DNA of 64,000 bases from Hyphomicrobium sp. 99 (GTDB lineage Bacteria; Pseudomonadota; Alphaproteobacteria; Rhizobiales; Hyphomicrobiaceae), in contig NZ_KQ031382.1 of the NCBI RefSeq assembly GCF_000384335.2, forward strand, positions 1-64,000, in the 5' to 3' direction. The notes below the pieces were generated by a model. That model had not been told where the DNA came from. It did no database searches and worked only from the letters and a program-made list of their open reading frames with translations. Below are positions 1-11,226 of the stretch, in pieces (position 1 is the first letter of the stretch; each line of letters starts with the position of its first letter). Both the position numbers and the translations under genes were made by a program.

Positions 1-493
1 TTCAAGATTTAATGCCCTGCGAGGGCGGCGAGGCCGTGTGGCCCGCCAACGAGGCTGTTTAAACAATATCCCGACTTCGGTGTCAACACCGGTTCCAAAA
101 TTTCTTAGAAGAAATTCATCCAGCCCGAAAAACGAGGGTTTTTCAGGAACTTAGAGTCAATGGCCTTTCTCACACCCGTGTGGAAAGCGTCTCGAACGCC
201 TCCCTCCCGGCCTGACTCAACTGACTCACGGCGCGAATTTTCGACCGGGTCCGGTCGCCGGCGCCTCTAAGCACCGTCTCCCAGGCCCTGCCTTGACCAT
301 GCCCCGATTGTCTCACAAACGTATGTCGGGTGTACGTCGCCGCGCCATAATGGGTTTTTCGCCCGTTTCAGGGTCCGGCGGCTGGTCGTCTCAACGGGCG
401 TTAACGGCGTGTTTGGCTACCTTCCGAGGGCACTCGCCCCGGAAACGGCGCGCTTCTCCGCTAAAAAGCTTGTAAGAGAGACCTCGCGGGGCT
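1..493. other. Upstream non-coding stretch, no supported gene
   Basis: No reading frame here has a convincing start, composition or homology. The short frames present look like chance. The stretch lies upstream of the M23 peptidase gene and presumably holds its promoter, and perhaps the leader of a gene off the left edge. I could not assign a promoter with confidence. Confidence 0.4.
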
Positions 494-2584
494 GTGGGGG
501 ACCTGCCGAGAGTGCTTCAGAGTCGAAAGAAGGTTTCGGCCGCGACCGAGGGGGCTTTTGCCCCCGACGACGACACGCGCCTTTTGCCCACCAATGCCTA
601 TGCGGGACGCGGCGGCAGTTTTTTCCAGCACATCTACGAAGCCGAAAGTCACGCCGAGCCGGCAGCCGGAGGCAGGTTTCGCTGGATTTTGAGCACCTGC
701 CTGGCCGCCACCATCGGCGCCATGGCAATCCTCATCGTCGTCTATGGCTCCTCCGACGATGGCGATCGCTCGAACGACGGCCTGCTTCCGGCGCTGAAAA
801 GCCTCGGCGAGGGGGTGATGGTCCCCCAAATCGCTCTGACGCCGAAAAATGCCGGCGGTCTCAAGTGGGTCACGCCCAAGTCCGATCGCTTGCAGCTTAC
901 GACTGGCGCCCTCTCGACCCGCTACATCATCCACGAATCCTCAAAGAGCCGCCGCGACAGTCGCGAGTATGTTCGCCAGAAGCCTTACGCCCGCATCGTC
1001 GCGCGCCTCGCCCCGGTCCCGGCCGACAAAAAGTCGGACATCCCGACATTCAACCCGTTCAAGCTCTACGGCAGCGGCCAGCCCTCCGAACTCGGAGAGG
1101 ACGCAGACGACAACGCCGGAAGCGGGCTGTCTCGGTCGGACGTCTCGACGAAGGTCGTCGAGCTTCTGGGCGGCATCTTGCCTGAAGAGGACGGCCAGGA
1201 GCTCGACGCTCAGGAAGTCCAGGACATCGTCGAACGCGGCGCCGACCCCGGCCACTCTGGCGAAAACGTAGGCGACGGCTCCGGTCTTCCGCTCGATGGC
1301 GTCGCCGGATCAGGCCCGGCGCTACCGACGCAAGGCACCGACTCCTGGCAGCCGAAAGCGGCAACTGCCGACAATCTGAATACAACCGATATCTTCAAGT
1401 CGACCGAGGCGCCCGACGAACCATCCGACGACCTCGAAGGCGGCCAGGTCATCGTCGTCAAGGTCGGCCCGCAAGACACGCTCGCGAAAATCCTCGCAAA
1501 AGCTGGCGCCCCCGAGTGGGACGTCCACAGCATGATCGAGGCCGGCCACAGTATCTTCTCGGAAAACGCGCTCGTACCGGGTCAGGAAGTTCGCATAACG
1601 CTCATTCCATCTCTGTCCGATCCGCGGAAGATGGAGCCAGCGCGCTACTCTATTTTCTCCGACGGCCACGATCATCTCGTCACCGTCAGCCGCAGCGCCG
1701 CTGGCGAATTCGTGGGATCATCGCAACCGCCCTTCGACGCCGAGCTGCAGCAAATTGCCAATAGCGACGGCGACGATCCGCAGAATGTCAGCCTCTATGC
1801 GAGCGTCTATCTCGCTGGCCTGACGCAGAGCCTGCCGGCCGATACCATCTCGAAGGTTCTGAGCATCAACGCCTTCGATACCGACTTCCGACGCCGCGTA
1901 CGCCCGGGCGATACGCTCGAGATGTTCTTCGACATGAAGGATGATCAATCGACCGACGGGAACCCCGGAGAACTTCTCTACACAGCGATCTCGAGCGGCG
2001 GCGCCGTCTATAAATTCTATCGCTTCCGCTCGGCCGACGGCGTCGTCGACTACTACGACGAAGACGGCAACAACTCGAAAAAGTTTCTCGTCCGCAAGCC
2101 CGTGCGCGGCGAGGATGTGCGCCTCACTTCAGGCTTCGGCGTGCGCTTCCATCCACTACTGAACACGCGAAAGATGCACACCGGCGTCGACTGGGCATGC
2201 GCACCGGGCACACCGATCATTGCCGCCGGCAACGGCACGATCGAGGAAGTCGGACACAAAGGCTATTACGGCAATTATATCCGTATCCGTCACGCCAACG
2301 GCTATCAGACCGCTTACGGCCACATGAGCCGCTTCGGGAACGTCACGCCGGGCATGAAAGTCCGTCAAGGCCAAGTCATCGGTTTCGTCGGATCGACCGG
2401 GTTGTCATCAGGCCCGCACGTGCACTTCGAAGTGCTCGTCAACAATCGCTTCGTCGATCCGATGTCGATTCAGGTGCCGCGCGAAAGAAAGCTCGACGGC
2501 AAGGACCTCGCCGAGTTCCAGAAGGAACGCGCCCGCATTGAAGATTTAATGCGCCGCGCACCCGTCATGACGGCGAACAAATAG
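494..2584 (+). CDS. Membrane-anchored M23 (LytM) metallopeptidase
   Basis: Probable peptidoglycan endopeptidase held in the inner membrane with its catalytic domain in the periplasm. The product is 696 aa. A cytoplasmic N-terminus of about 60 residues precedes one membrane segment (about 63-85), a long acidic linker, then a C-terminal M23 domain (about 545-655). The zinc-site motifs are intact: HTGVD (H562, D566) and HVHFE (H642, H644), so this is a likely active enzyme rather than an EnvC-type activator. The start is uncertain: the frame opens with GTG at 494, and a second GTG at 512 would remove six residues. No ATG occurs before the membrane segment. It appears to stand alone. Family assignment is firm; the cleaved bond is not known. 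Confidence 0.88.
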   Translation: MGDLPRVLQSRKKVSAATEGAFAPDDDTRLLPTNAYAGRGGSFFQHIYEAESHAEPAAGGRFRWILSTCLAATIGAMAILIVVYGSSDDGDRSNDGLLPALKSLGEGVMVPQIALTPKNAGGLKWVTPKSDRLQLTTGALSTRYIIHESSKSRRDSREYVRQKPYARIVARLAPVPADKKSDIPTFNPFKLYGSGQPSELGEDADDNAGSGLSRSDVSTKVVELLGGILPEEDGQELDAQEVQDIVERGADPGHSGENVGDGSGLPLDGVAGSGPALPTQGTDSWQPKAATADNLNTTDIFKSTEAPDEPSDDLEGGQVIVVKVGPQDTLAKILAKAGAPEWDVHSMIEAGHSIFSENALVPGQEVRITLIPSLSDPRKMEPARYSIFSDGHDHLVTVSRSAAGEFVGSSQPPFDAELQQIANSDGDDPQNVSLYASVYLAGLTQSLPADTISKVLSINAFDTDFRRRVRPGDTLEMFFDMKDDQSTDGNPGELLYTAISSGGAVYKFYRFRSADGVVDYYDEDGNNSKKFLVRKPVRGEDVRLTSGFGVRFHPLLNTRKMHTGVDWACAPGTPIIAAGNGTIEEVGHKGYYGNYIRIRHANGYQTAYGHMSRFGNVTPGMKVRQGQVIGFVGSTGLSSGPHVHFEVLVNNRFVDPMSIQVPRERKLDGKDLAEFQKERARIEDLMRRAPVMTANK

Positions 2585-2828
2585 CACCGCCTATTTGAAC
2601 TTGATTTTTCTCAGCTCGATCGTCCGGCCGCCCATATGTGCCACGCGACGCGGTGAAGCTGACGTTTGTGCAGTTTCGAGAATAATCGCACGCGTAAAAT
2701 CCTCGGAAACCATTTGTGAATGCTCTGATGGAAAGCTCGGGTCGCCATCAAATTTCGAATCGCGGAAGATGTTGGCAGGGTCTCAACACGCGTCCGCGGG
2801 GGACGAAATCACCGAGGGAACAGGAGCT

Positions 2829-3071
2829 ATGAAAACCTTTGCAGGATGTGTGGTCGTCGCCGCAGGACTTATCCTCGCGCCGGCCGCAGCAAACGCATAC
2901 GAGCGCGTCACCGACGCAGCATTGGGCGGATTGGCCGGAGCCGTCGTGTTCGGCCCCGTTGGTCTCGTTGCAGGCGGCGTGATCGGCTACACCGCCGGGC
3001 CGAACATCGCTTGCAAGATCGGAGCGAAACGCTGCTACCGACGCGCCCACTATCGCCGCGCCCGCAACTAA
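2829..3071 (+). CDS. Small exported glycine-rich hypothetical protein
   Basis: An 80-aa protein with a signal peptide (MKTFAGCVVVAAGLILAPAA, cleavage probably after ANA near residue 23). The mature part has a glycine/valine-rich hydrophobic stretch (about 30-57) resembling glycine-zipper segments, then a basic C-terminus rich in Arg and Tyr with two cysteines. The ATG at 2829 is preferred over upstream in-frame starts because a clear AGGAG lies just before it and the signal peptide begins there. Function unknown; the glycine-zipper look suggests membrane or envelope association. A family hairpin follows 18 bases after the stop. Confidence 0.7.
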   Translation: MKTFAGCVVVAAGLILAPAAANAYERVTDAALGGLAGAVVFGPVGLVAGGVIGYTAGPNIACKIGAKRCYRRAHYRRARN

Positions 3072-3089
3072 TTAAACTCCTTAATCTCC

Positions 3090-3130
3090 GCGATCGGCGG
3101 CCGGCTCCACGGAGTGGAGTCGCCGATCGC
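3090..3130. repeat. Bulged hairpin repeat, copy A
   Basis: A 41-base inverted repeat. It has a 10-bp outer stem (3090-3099 with 3121-3130), a left-only 5-base bulge GCCGG facing a single T, a 6-bp inner stem CTCCAC/GTGGAG, a 3-base loop and an A-rich tail. The same architecture recurs at 6516-6557 and 12056-12094 with compensated stem changes. Here it lies between the 3' ends of two convergent genes. Confidence 0.8.
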
Positions 3131-3144
3131 AAACAAAAATTTCC

Positions 3145-3570
3145 TCACATCTTTTCGCCCTTCTTCGTGTCCTGCTTGAGGAAGGCAATAATCTTCGCGC
3201 GCTCGCCAGCGTCCGACAGCCCACTGAAAATCGCGCCCATGTTGTTGCCCGGCACGACGGCGTTCGGATTTGCGATCCACTGGTCAAGATTCTTCTCATT
3301 CCATGTGATGCCCGCACCCTTGAGCGAGTCGGAATAGGGGAAGCCAGGAACTGTTCCGGCTTTCCGGCCGACGACACCGTAAAGCGTCGGGCCCAATCGA
3401 TTGTCGCCCTTATCGAACGAATGGCACTCGCGGCAATGGCCGTTGAAAGCGAGTTCGAGATCGTCGTTCGAGTTGCTTTGAGCGAGAAGGGTAGCGGTCG
3501 TGCCGAGACCGTAGAGAGTCGCTGCCGCAGCGACGAGCGCGATGCCGGCCTGAAGGGAGATTTTTTTCAT
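3145..3570 (-). CDS. Class I c-type cytochrome, periplasmic
   Basis: A 141-aa monohaem cytochrome c. It has a signal peptide (about 1-30, ending near LLAQS), haem motif CRECH, then a GPTLYGVVGRKAG segment typical of cytochrome c2/c550-like proteins, and a distal Met ligand likely in the NNMGAIF segment. It should carry electrons in the periplasm; the partner oxidase is not evident. It is encoded convergently to the small exported gene and divergently from the metallophosphoesterase at 3790. A second, shorter cytochrome of the same type is encoded at 4739, so two related cytochromes flank the phosphoesterase. An imperfect palindrome at 3599-3615 lies upstream and could be an operator. Confidence 0.9.
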   Translation of the reverse strand: MKKISLQAGIALVAAAATLYGLGTTATLLAQSNSNDDLELAFNGHCRECHSFDKGDNRLGPTLYGVVGRKAGTVPGFPYSDSLKGAGITWNEKNLDQWIANPNAVVPGNNMGAIFSGLSDAGERAKIIAFLKQDTKKGEKM

Positions 3571-3789
3571 GGGCCCCTGGGTGAGGATTGGAGAGTAAGT
3601 ATCGAAAATTGATACGCAGCGAATGCTTTAAAAACTTCACAACGTTCGCCCCCGTTGCTCTCCGTCGCCTTACAAATGCGACAAGCTCCGCACGCGCGCG
3701 ATCCCCACAATCGCCGGGAATAAGCAGACCGGCCGCCGAGTCTACCCTTTCGATCCGCCAATTTGCGGACCTCGCAGAAAGGGATACTC

Positions 3790-4734
3790 ATGGACGATAA
3801 TGAACACGACGACGGATTGAATCGCCGGCACGCGCTGGAATGCATGATCTGGGCGGGAACGGGCGTGCTTTGGACAGTCGCTGGCGGCGTTCCAAAATCT
3901 TTATCTTTGCTCGACCGCGCCGAAGCGGCAGAAGCCGCGCAGTCGGGCTTCACCTTCCTCCAGATTTCCGACAGTCACGTCGGCTTCAACAAAGCAGCAA
4001 ACCCTCACGCGCTCGATACGCTCAAAGAAGCAGTGGGCCGGATCAACGTCTTGCCCGCCAAGCCGACATTCATGCTCCATACCGGCGACATCACGCACAG
4101 CGCCAAGCCGGCGGAATTCGACAATGCCGATCAGATCATCGGCAGCACGCGTCTCGATGTGCACTACGTTCCCGGCGAACACGACATCACCGACCCGATA
4201 ACGCAGAAAGCCTATCTTGAACGCTACGGCAAAGGCACTCACGGCGGAGGCTGGTACAGCTTCAATCAAAACGGCGTGCACTTCATCGGCCTGAACAACG
4301 TCGTCAACCTCAAGCAATTCGGCCTGGGCTATCTCGGCCCCGAGCAACTCGAATGGTTGGAAGACGATCTGCGCCCGCTTTCATCCTCAACGCCGATTGT
4401 CGTTTTCGCGCATATTCCGCTCTGGTCGGTCTATCCGAATTGGGGATGGGGAACCGACGACGCCGCGGTAGCTCTCGGTTATCTGAAGCGCTTTGGATCG
4501 GTGACCGTTCTCAACGGCCACATCCATCAACTCATGCAAAAGATTGAAGGCAACATCACGTTCCACACCGCGCGCTCGACCGCCTTTCCGCAACCGGCGC
4601 CGGGCGCCGCGCCGTCTCCCGGACCCATGGTCGTACCGGCCGATAAACTTCGGAGCGTGTTGGGCATCACGAACGTCGCGTTCAAACGAAACGAGTCCCC
4701 GCTCGCCATCACCGACACCTCACTCGCGGACTGA
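3790..4734 (+). CDS. Exported calcineurin-like metallophosphoesterase
   Basis: A 314-aa metallo-dependent phosphatase. The N-terminus carries twin arginines followed by a hydrophobic stretch (RRHALECMIWAGTGVL), suggesting Tat export as expected for a cofactor-loaded enzyme. Metal-binding motifs appear in order: ISDSHVG, HTGDITH, GEHD (in place of the usual GNHD), FAHIPL and NGHIHQ. The ATG at 3790 follows an AGAAAGGGA ribosome site; an in-frame start at 3763 lacks one. Only 4 bases separate its stop from the next gene (cytochrome c), and the ECF sigma and anti-sigma genes follow, suggesting one stress-responsive operon. The substrate is unknown. Confidence 0.87.
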   Translation: MDDNEHDDGLNRRHALECMIWAGTGVLWTVAGGVPKSLSLLDRAEAAEAAQSGFTFLQISDSHVGFNKAANPHALDTLKEAVGRINVLPAKPTFMLHTGDITHSAKPAEFDNADQIIGSTRLDVHYVPGEHDITDPITQKAYLERYGKGTHGGGWYSFNQNGVHFIGLNNVVNLKQFGLGYLGPEQLEWLEDDLRPLSSSTPIVVFAHIPLWSVYPNWGWGTDDAAVALGYLKRFGSVTVLNGHIHQLMQKIEGNITFHTARSTAFPQPAPGAAPSPGPMVVPADKLRSVLGITNVAFKRNESPLAITDTSLAD

Positions 4735-4738
4735 TCCG

Positions 4739-5116
4739 ATGAAAATTGCATGCGCGTTAACTGCAGCCGCCGTCGTGCTTACTGCAATAGTCCTCGGACA
4801 CGCACCAGCATTGGGAGCCGGAGACGCGTCGCACGGCGAAGAGCTTTATCAGGGCTGCCAAGATTGCCATTCGCTCGACACCAACGACATCGGCCCCAAA
4901 CATCGCGGCGTCTTCGGCAGGAAGGCGGGCTCGGTTCCGGACTACAGCTATTCGCCGGCCGTCAAGAATTCGGGTATTACGTGGACGGACGATACGCTCG
5001 ACCGGTGGCTCACCGATCCGCAAAAGTTCCTACCGGGCTCGCGAATGTTTTATCATCTCGACAGCGCCAAGGATCGCGCCGACGTCATCGAATATCTCAA
5101 GCAGCGTGCAAAATAG
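4739..5116 (+). CDS. Short c-type cytochrome
   Basis: A 125-aa periplasmic cytochrome c with a signal peptide (cleavage near LGAGD), haem motif CQDCH, a GPKHRGVFGRKAGS segment and a methionine in GSRMFYH as probable distal ligand. It resembles the cytochrome encoded at 3145 and is probably its paralogue. It starts 4 bases after the metallophosphoesterase stop, so the two are almost certainly co-transcribed, and the ECF sigma gene begins 38 bases downstream. Electron donor and acceptor are not shown by the sequence. Confidence 0.88.
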   Translation: MKIACALTAAAVVLTAIVLGHAPALGAGDASHGEELYQGCQDCHSLDTNDIGPKHRGVFGRKAGSVPDYSYSPAVKNSGITWTDDTLDRWLTDPQKFLPGSRMFYHLDSAKDRADVIEYLKQRAK

Positions 5117-5154
5117 AAATTCAGAAGCGTAAAGGCTGACGTGCAGGCACACGA

Positions 5155-5697
5155 ATGGACGAGCGGCAGCAATTTCGTGACGTGGTCTTGCCCCATCTCG
5201 ACGATGCGCTGTCGCTCGCGCGCTGGCTGACCGGCAACGTGTCAGACGCTGAAGATGTCGTGCAGGATGCTTGCCTGCGAGCCTACCGCGCCATTGCCAC
5301 GGCGAAAGGCATCAATGGCAGGGCGTGGCTTCTCGCCATCGTCCGCAACACGGCTTTCACGTGGCTCGCCAAGAACCGGCCGAAAACGTCCGTGACGACA
5401 AACGACGAAGCACTCTTCGAGCGGGCTGGTCTTGAAATGGTCGATCAACAGGCATCACCCGAGGCCATGCTGATCGACAAGATCGACGCCGAACAGCTGC
5501 ATAGTGCGATTGCAGCGCTGCCCCGTCCCTATCGCGAAACGCTGATACTCCGAGAGATCGAAGAACTCAGCTATCAGGAAATCTCCAAAATTTTGTCGAT
5601 CCCCATAGGAACCGTCATGTCCAGGCTTGCGCGCGCGCGAAACCTGCTCATTCAGCGCCTCGCCATAGCCGGCAAGGGAAAGGCAGGCGCAGCATGA
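5155..5697 (+). CDS. ECF-family RNA polymerase sigma factor
   Basis: A 180-aa extracytoplasmic-function sigma factor. Region 2 spans about residues 8-75, with the sigma-70 r2 signature around DAEDVVQDACLRAYRAI. Region 4 (about 118-170) carries the helix-turn-helix ELSYQEISKILSIPIGTVMS. There is no region 3, as usual for the group. The next gene overlaps its stop by 4 bases (ATGA) and encodes a membrane anti-sigma factor, the standard translationally coupled pair. It probably directs transcription of its own operon and perhaps of the upstream phosphoesterase-cytochrome genes. The inducing signal cannot be read from sequence. Confidence 0.93.
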   Translation: MDERQQFRDVVLPHLDDALSLARWLTGNVSDAEDVVQDACLRAYRAIATAKGINGRAWLLAIVRNTAFTWLAKNRPKTSVTTNDEALFERAGLEMVDQQASPEAMLIDKIDAEQLHSAIAALPRPYRETLILREIEELSYQEISKILSIPIGTVMSRLARARNLLIQRLAIAGKGKAGAA

Positions 5698-6503
5698 ACA
5701 AGCCATCGTCATGGTCCTCCCGCGAAGAATCCCTTCTTCTGCTGAACGCTTATCTGGACAACGAGCTGGATGCCGCGTCCATGTTGGATATCGAGCGCCG
5801 CATCTCCACCGACGCGACACTCAAGCTGGAACATGATCGCCTCGTTCAATTGCGTGCGGCGCTTGCATCTCAGTTGAAGACGCAAAAGACTTCGGAGGAA
5901 TTTCGCCGACGCATCGAAGCGATGGCCGAACAAACGCCGCCGCCAGTAACGCAACGCGTCTCCTCGCCACCTCTCACGCGCAGCTACCCCTGGCGAGAAA
6001 TGGCGGCCGCCGCGGTCCTCGCAGCGGCGATAGCGGCAGGAGGCACCTACGCAATCCTGCGTCCGAACTCCGCGTCGAACGAGATCGCGGCGATCGTCGC
6101 CGATCATCAGCGTGCGTTGCTGGCGGCGACGCCTTTCGACGTTGCCTCGAGTGACCGCCACACCGTCAAACCGTGGTTCGACAGCAAGCTCGCGCTTTCC
6201 CCCCAGGTCGTCGATCTGTCGAGCGCAGGATTTCCCCTCGCAGGCGGCCGCGTTGAAGTGATCGACGGAAAGCCTGTCCCAGTGCTCGTCTACAAACGTC
6301 GCGCGCATGTCATCAGCGTCGTAGCCGTGCCTCGCCTCGGACAGAAGGCAAGCACCGAACTTCCCACCCGAACGACGCGCGACGGATATTTCGTCATCCG
6401 GTGGCAAGGGCGAGACTTCGAATACTCGGTCGTCTCCGATCTCGCCGAAAACGAACTCGACGAATTCGTGAACCTCTGGCGCCAAGCCGCACGCATCGAC
6501 TGA
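5694..6503 (+). CDS. Transmembrane anti-sigma factor
   Basis: A 269-aa protein with a cytoplasmic helical N-terminus (about 10-80, NAYLDNELDA...), a single membrane helix (about 102-123) and a periplasmic C-terminal domain. The zinc-binding HxxxCxxC motif of ZAS-type anti-sigma factors is absent, so redox sensing through zinc is unlikely. The ATGA overlap with the sigma gene implies translational coupling. It should hold the ECF factor at the membrane until a periplasmic signal releases it. A family hairpin begins 12 bases after the stop. Confidence 0.85.
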   Translation: MNKPSSWSSREESLLLLNAYLDNELDAASMLDIERRISTDATLKLEHDRLVQLRAALASQLKTQKTSEEFRRRIEAMAEQTPPPVTQRVSSPPLTRSYPWREMAAAAVLAAAIAAGGTYAILRPNSASNEIAAIVADHQRALLAATPFDVASSDRHTVKPWFDSKLALSPQVVDLSSAGFPLAGGRVEVIDGKPVPVLVYKRRAHVISVVAVPRLGQKASTELPTRTTRDGYFVIRWQGRDFEYSVVSDLAENELDEFVNLWRQAARID

Positions 6504-6515
6504 ACTCCGCGCAAC

Positions 6516-6557
6516 GCAATCGGCGGTCGGCTCCGCGCCAGCGGAGTCGCCGATTGC
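6516..6557. repeat. Bulged hairpin repeat, copy B
   Basis: A 42-base inverted repeat. It has a 10-bp outer stem (6516-6525 with 6548-6557), left bulge GTCGG opposite a single T, a 6-bp inner stem CTCCGC/GCGGAG, a 4-base loop and an AAACAA tail. Compared with copy A both stems differ in sequence yet still pair. It follows the anti-sigma gene directly and may form its transcript end. Confidence 0.8.
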
Positions 6558-6577
6558 AAACAACACAACTCCCCACC

Positions 6578-6664
6578 GTCATCCCGGCGAAGGCCGGGAT
6601 CCAGCCAAACCTAAACGTGCGAGATGAACAGTTTTCTGTATGCCAACATCTCCGTCGGCATGAC
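6578..6664. repeat. GTCAT-ended palindromic repeat (MITE/REP-like)
   Basis: The left end reads GTCATCCCGGCGAAGGCCGG, itself a palindromic hairpin, and the right end reads CGGCATGAC, forming inverted termini about 87 bases apart. The left arm is followed by GATCCAGCCAA. The same terminus and interior motif occur in a longer element at 12013-12218. Such GTCAT...ATGAC elements are common dispersed intergenic repeats in alphaproteobacteria. No coding capacity. Confidence 0.65.
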
Positions 6665-6852
6665 GAAGATGTCGGCGCTTGATGTAGGAGATTGTGCTGC
6701 ACCCGGATAAACCGGGAATAGTTTCTTTAATTCCGCTCAAGAAGCCCAATTCTTCGTTAGTTGCCTTGCGCAATATGTGACCTGACGCGATCGGCGAAAA
6801 ACAGTAATCTGCATTCCGGGCGTGGGGTATCGAGAGGGCAGGAGCCTGCACG

Positions 6853-8328
6853 ATGCCAGCAAGTTCAGTACGAAGACGAAACGTACTTCTTAACGCGCTC
6901 TTTGCCGCTTTGTCCTTTGCCGTAGCGGTTGGGCACGCAACGGCGGTCAAAGCCCAGGCCATCAGCCCGCAGGAAGCGCACGACATTGCCGTCAATGCCT
7001 ACCTTTATTTTTATTCCCCCGTGACTATGGATTTGACCCGGAAGCAGCTCATTAACACAGCGCCGGGCAAAGGATCGATCGGTGGTCCGATGAATACCTT
7101 CGCTAATATAGACGCCTATCCGAGCGCCGACATGCGGACCGTCGTCCGCCCGAATTTCGATACGCTCTATTCGAGCGCCTGGCTCGATCTTACGAAAGAG
7201 CCTGTGGTTGTCTCGGTGCCCGATACGCACGGACGATACTACCTCTTACCGATGCTCGACATGTGGACGGATGTCTTTGCCTCACCCGGTTGGCGAACCA
7301 CCGGAACGCAAGCCGGTAACTTCGTTATCGTGCCTCCGGGTTGGAGGCCCGATTTGAAAGAGAAACTTATCGACGAGTTCAAGCTGCCCAAAGACACCCA
7401 GCGTATCGACGCTCCGACGCCCTACGTCTGGATTATCGGCCGCACGAAGACTGATGGCCCGGCTGACTATGATGCGGTTCACGAGATCCAGTCTGGCTAC
7501 AAGATCACGCCGCTGTCCGAGTGGGGAAAAACACCGGCGCCCATCGAAGCCAAGATTGATCCGAGCGTTGACGTGCAGACGCCGCCAAAAACCCTCGTCG
7601 ATACGATGTCTGCGGGGAAATTCTTTGCTTACGCGGCTGAACTCTTGAAGCTGCATCCTCCGCACATAACAGATCAACCCATCATCGCGCAGATGCGTCG
7701 GATCGGCATCGAACCCGGCAAAAGCTTCGATGTCACCCAATTGGATCCCGCCGTTCAAAAGGCTCTTGAAACGGTTCCACAGGACGCTCAGCAGCTCCTC
7801 AAGTGGAAGCTCCCGACACTAGCGCGTGTGGCCAATGGCTGGTCGATGAACACCGATACGATGGGCGTCTACGGCAACTACTATCTGAAGCGAGCCCTGA
7901 TTACCCAATATGGGCTCGGTGCTAACCTGCCCGAGGATGCGATTTATCCAGCAAACCTCGCAGACGACACGGGAAAGCCTCTCGACGGCGCCAGCAAATA
8001 CACAATCCACTTTGACAAGGCCGCAATGCCACCGGTGGATGCCTTCTGGTCAATCACGCTCTATGACGAAGAGGGGTTCCAGGTTGCCAACCGTCTAAAT
8101 CGTTTCGCCGTGAGTAGCTGGATGCCCTTCAAATTCAACGCGGATGGCTCACTCGATCTCTATTTTCAGAACCAGAGTCCCGGCGCCGATAACGAAGCGA
8201 ACTGGCTGCCAGCACCAAAAGGGCCATTCAATCTAACCATGCGCCTCTATGCTCCGAAATCCGATGCGCTGACCGGCAAATGGAACCCGCCGCCGGTGAC
8301 GCGTCGTGTAGGTATCACAGCACAGTGA
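6853..8328 (+). CDS. Exported DUF1254/DUF1214 protein
   Basis: A 491-aa protein with a signal peptide (about 1-36, ending AVKAQA). An N-terminal DUF1254 domain (about 45-200) contains PNFDTLYSSAWLDL, and a C-terminal DUF1214 domain (about 375-485) contains AFWSITLYDEEGF. This two-domain family is widespread in proteobacterial periplasms and has no settled biochemical role. The ATG at 6853 is preceded by GGCAGGAG and begins a typical signal peptide. It appears monocistronic, with a strong hairpin terminator 10 bases after the stop. Confidence 0.9.
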   Translation: MPASSVRRRNVLLNALFAALSFAVAVGHATAVKAQAISPQEAHDIAVNAYLYFYSPVTMDLTRKQLINTAPGKGSIGGPMNTFANIDAYPSADMRTVVRPNFDTLYSSAWLDLTKEPVVVSVPDTHGRYYLLPMLDMWTDVFASPGWRTTGTQAGNFVIVPPGWRPDLKEKLIDEFKLPKDTQRIDAPTPYVWIIGRTKTDGPADYDAVHEIQSGYKITPLSEWGKTPAPIEAKIDPSVDVQTPPKTLVDTMSAGKFFAYAAELLKLHPPHITDQPIIAQMRRIGIEPGKSFDVTQLDPAVQKALETVPQDAQQLLKWKLPTLARVANGWSMNTDTMGVYGNYYLKRALITQYGLGANLPEDAIYPANLADDTGKPLDGASKYTIHFDKAAMPPVDAFWSITLYDEEGFQVANRLNRFAVSSWMPFKFNADGSLDLYFQNQSPGADNEANWLPAPKGPFNLTMRLYAPKSDALTGKWNPPPVTRRVGITAQ

Positions 8329-8337
8329 GATCATAAG

Positions 8338-8375
8338 AACGCCCGGCCCTCACTCGCCGGGCGTTCCGCTTTTCA
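8338..8375. terminator. Intrinsic terminator between DUF1254 gene and clpB
   Basis: An 11-bp perfect stem (GAACGCCCGGC, 8338-8348, with its complement at 8356-8366) with a short loop, followed on the plus strand by CCGCTTTTC. It lies between two convergent genes and could act in both directions, though the U tract is better on the plus strand. Confidence 0.8.
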
Positions 8376-8399
8376 AAGGAAGGTCGGCTTCGGTCAGAA

Positions 8400-8430
8400 T
8401 CGGACGCGACGCTCATCGCATCGCGTCCGA
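8400..8430. repeat. Inverted repeat just after clpB stop
   Basis: A 10-bp perfect inverted repeat (TCGGACGCGA at 8400-8409, TCGCGTCCGA at 8421-8430) with an 11-base loop, 8 bases past the clpB stop. No T tract follows on the minus strand. It may stabilise or help end the clpB transcript together with the hairpin at 8338. Confidence 0.5.
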
Positions 8431-8437
8431 AACTGAA

Positions 8438-11032
<2,595 letters not shown>

Positions 11033-11226
11033 GTCGCGTCCTCCAGCACATTCCACCCGCCCCATGAGGCCCGGAAAGAATGCCATGCGATTTGATATTT
11101 ATCATCCCGGCGCGGAAAAAGACCCAATGTAAGCATCCCCACCGCCCCGTATGCTGATTGCGATATAGGCGCGGGCGGCGCCCGAAAAAGGGGCTCTCGA
11201 AGCAAAAATCAGGGAAAATTCTCGGC

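Noticed and set aside
11090..11135. Possible heat-shock promoter upstream of clpB
   Set aside because: The minus strand shows a CTTACA-like box, but no convincing RpoH -10 box at the right spacing.
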